16,768 bases of DNA from Bacteroidales bacterium (GTDB taxonomy: Bacteria > Bacteroidota > Bacteroidia > Bacteroidales > JAOZMU01). Under the pieces are notes generated by a model. It ran no database searches, had not been told where the DNA came from, and saw nothing but the letters and a program-made list of their open reading frames with translations. Where the stretch lies: positions 1 through 16,768 of the forward strand of contig JAOZMU010000017.1 in assembly GCA_029934165.1 (NCBI GenBank). Reading direction: 5' to 3'. The position numbers and the translations under genes are program-made. Shown in pieces: positions 15,804-16,768 of this stretch; the first letter of the stretch is position 1; the number at the start of each line of letters is the position of its first letter.

Positions 15804-16709
15804 ATGAAACAAATAACAGATAACGAATTGATTAACGAGTTAAAACAAAGGCTAGAAACAGGAAAAAATGCGTCTGTTCAGACACTATATTTAACAAAAC
15901 AACTGAACAAGGTAAATAAGAAGTTAAATGAATCTGAAAGTTTAAAATCACATTTTTTGTCCAACATACGCAATCAAATTATTAATCCGTTTGCATCTAT
16001 TTTGGCTCTTTCCAGTAATATTCTGAAACTCAGGGCAGATGATAGGAACCGAGTAAACCACATGGCAAATCTTATACACCAGGAGGCTTTTAATCTCGAT
16101 TTTCAACTGAAAAATATTTTTGCCGCCGCTAGCCTCGAAGCTGGCGAATCGTGTCCAGAGCCGATGTACTTAGATGTCAACGAATTAATCGACGAAATTG
16201 TCGAATCATTTCATCAAAAAGCTGCACAACGAGACGTTAACTTGATATTCAAAAAATCGACAGATTCAAACCAAAAAGAAGGATTTTACTTTTTTGTTGA
16301 CGCAAGTAAACTACGACTTATTATTTTTAACTTGCTCGACAATGCCATAAAAAACAGTAGTGCTGCCGGTAAAATCCATATTGAGGCAACAAAAAAAGAC
16401 GATAAACTTGCCGTTTCTGTTCGCGACCACGGAATCGGAATGGCAGAGCATGACATTTCGGACATTTTTGACAGATTCAAGCGTTTAGATACTTCCATAA
16501 ACTCTCTTCATTACGGACATGGACTAGGTTTGGCGGTTGTCAGTGCGCTTATTGACCTACTCGGCGGAGAAATTGACGTAGTGAGTCAGAAATCAGTAGG
16601 TAGTACATTTACTATTACTATTCCGAGTAGTTTGACAGAAGCCCATACTTCAAAACGTATTTCTGATGAGTTTCTGTTCGAGAATTTCTCAGATTCCGAA
16701 GAATTTTAA
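15804..16709 (+). CDS. Histidine-kinase-like protein lacking the phosphoacceptor His
   Basis: The protein has 301 aa and no signal peptide or membrane segment, so it is cytoplasmic. A short coiled coil (about 5-48) precedes a HisKA-like helical hairpin (about 48-115). The H-box, canonically SHExRTP, reads RNQIINP (56-62), with N57 where the phosphorylated His belongs. The HATPase domain (about 125-275) looks functional: N-box NLLDNAIKNSS (176-186), G1 DHGIGM (208-213), F-box DIFDRFKR (220-227) and G2 GHGLGLA (238-244). No PAS, GAF or receiver domain is present. It may bind ATP and act as a pseudokinase or scaffold, or phosphorylate another residue. It follows cheR by 26 bp, so it probably works in the same pathway. 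The acidic tail (FSDSEEF) is of unknown use. Confidence 0.85.
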   Translation: MKQITDNELINELKQRLETGKNASVQTLYLTKQLNKVNKKLNESESLKSHFLSNIRNQIINPFASILALSSNILKLRADDRNRVNHMANLIHQEAFNLDFQLKNIFAAASLEAGESCPEPMYLDVNELIDEIVESFHQKAAQRDVNLIFKKSTDSNQKEGFYFFVDASKLRLIIFNLLDNAIKNSSAAGKIHIEATKKDDKLAVSVRDHGIGMAEHDISDIFDRFKRLDTSINSLHYGHGLGLAVVSALIDLLGGEIDVVSQKSVGSTFTITIPSSLTEAHTSKRISDEFLFENFSDSEEF

Positions 16710-16719
16710 TCAAGTAAGT

Positions 16720-16768
16720 AAGTACTCTTACAAAAGTTCTTACGCTTTTTATTAACCTAAGTTGTTAA
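16720..16768 (+). repeat. Repeat family R1, copy 3 (cut by the window end)
   Basis: These 49 bases match 112-160 at 48 positions, and 16729-16768 is identical to 121-160. The copy begins 11 bp after the stop of the kinase-like gene and runs off the window. Its left end is a small palindrome (GTAAG/CTTAC around TACT). Confidence 0.85.

Noticed and set aside
1..16768. tRNA, rRNA or known riboswitch
   Set aside because: No cloverleaf, rRNA-like block or recognised riboswitch core was seen in the intergenic regions by eye.

Overview
The window looks like a chromosomal stretch from a member of the Bacteroidota. The DNA is AT-rich and the genes lack Shine-Dalgarno sequences. TAnnTTTG-type promoter elements occur, and the gene content (carboxypeptidase-regulatory/VWA surface protein, nSTAND-WD40 ATPase, CheR beside an orphan kinase) suits that phylum. 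The genus cannot be named from the sequence alone.

Layout. (1) 347-2194 (+): an exported VWA-domain protein followed by a good terminator. (2) 2750-8959 (-): a surface-glycan sulfation and export cluster. In transcription order it holds an ABC-2 permease, an ABC ATPase fused to a sulfotransferase, a sulfotransferase overlapping it by 8 bp, a second-family sulfotransferase 1 nt further on, and, after a 138-bp hairpin element, a protein fusing a sulfotransferase-like domain to a GT4 glycosyltransferase. Four sulfotransferase-type domains of two families sit in 6 kb, two of them fused to export or assembly enzymes. The reading that sulfation is physically tied to assembly and export of a polysaccharide is an inference. 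(3) 9533-14299 (-): a two-gene module with a degenerate SIR2-like domain plus TIR domain protein and a 1140-aa nSTAND ATPase with a membrane segment and 14 WD40 repeats. It resembles an NTPase-gated TIR immune module. It is flanked by direct repeats about 5.4 kb apart, each next to a terminator, suggesting an acquired cassette. (4) 14920-16709 (+): a CheR-type methyltransferase and a histidine-kinase-like protein with an intact ATPase domain but Asn in place of the phosphoacceptor His.

Intergenic DNA is unusually structured. Family R1 (about 93-105 bp, four copies, one cut by the window end) has conserved ends and small palindromes, and one copy is inserted inside a copy of family R2. R2 is the pair flanking the TIR/STAND module. 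A 138-bp inverted repeat flanked by TTGTT looks like a MITE. Two near-identical 13-bp palindromes (TACCGAGTCGGTA type) lie at the two ends of the glycan cluster.

All assignments come from reading motifs by eye; no searches were run.
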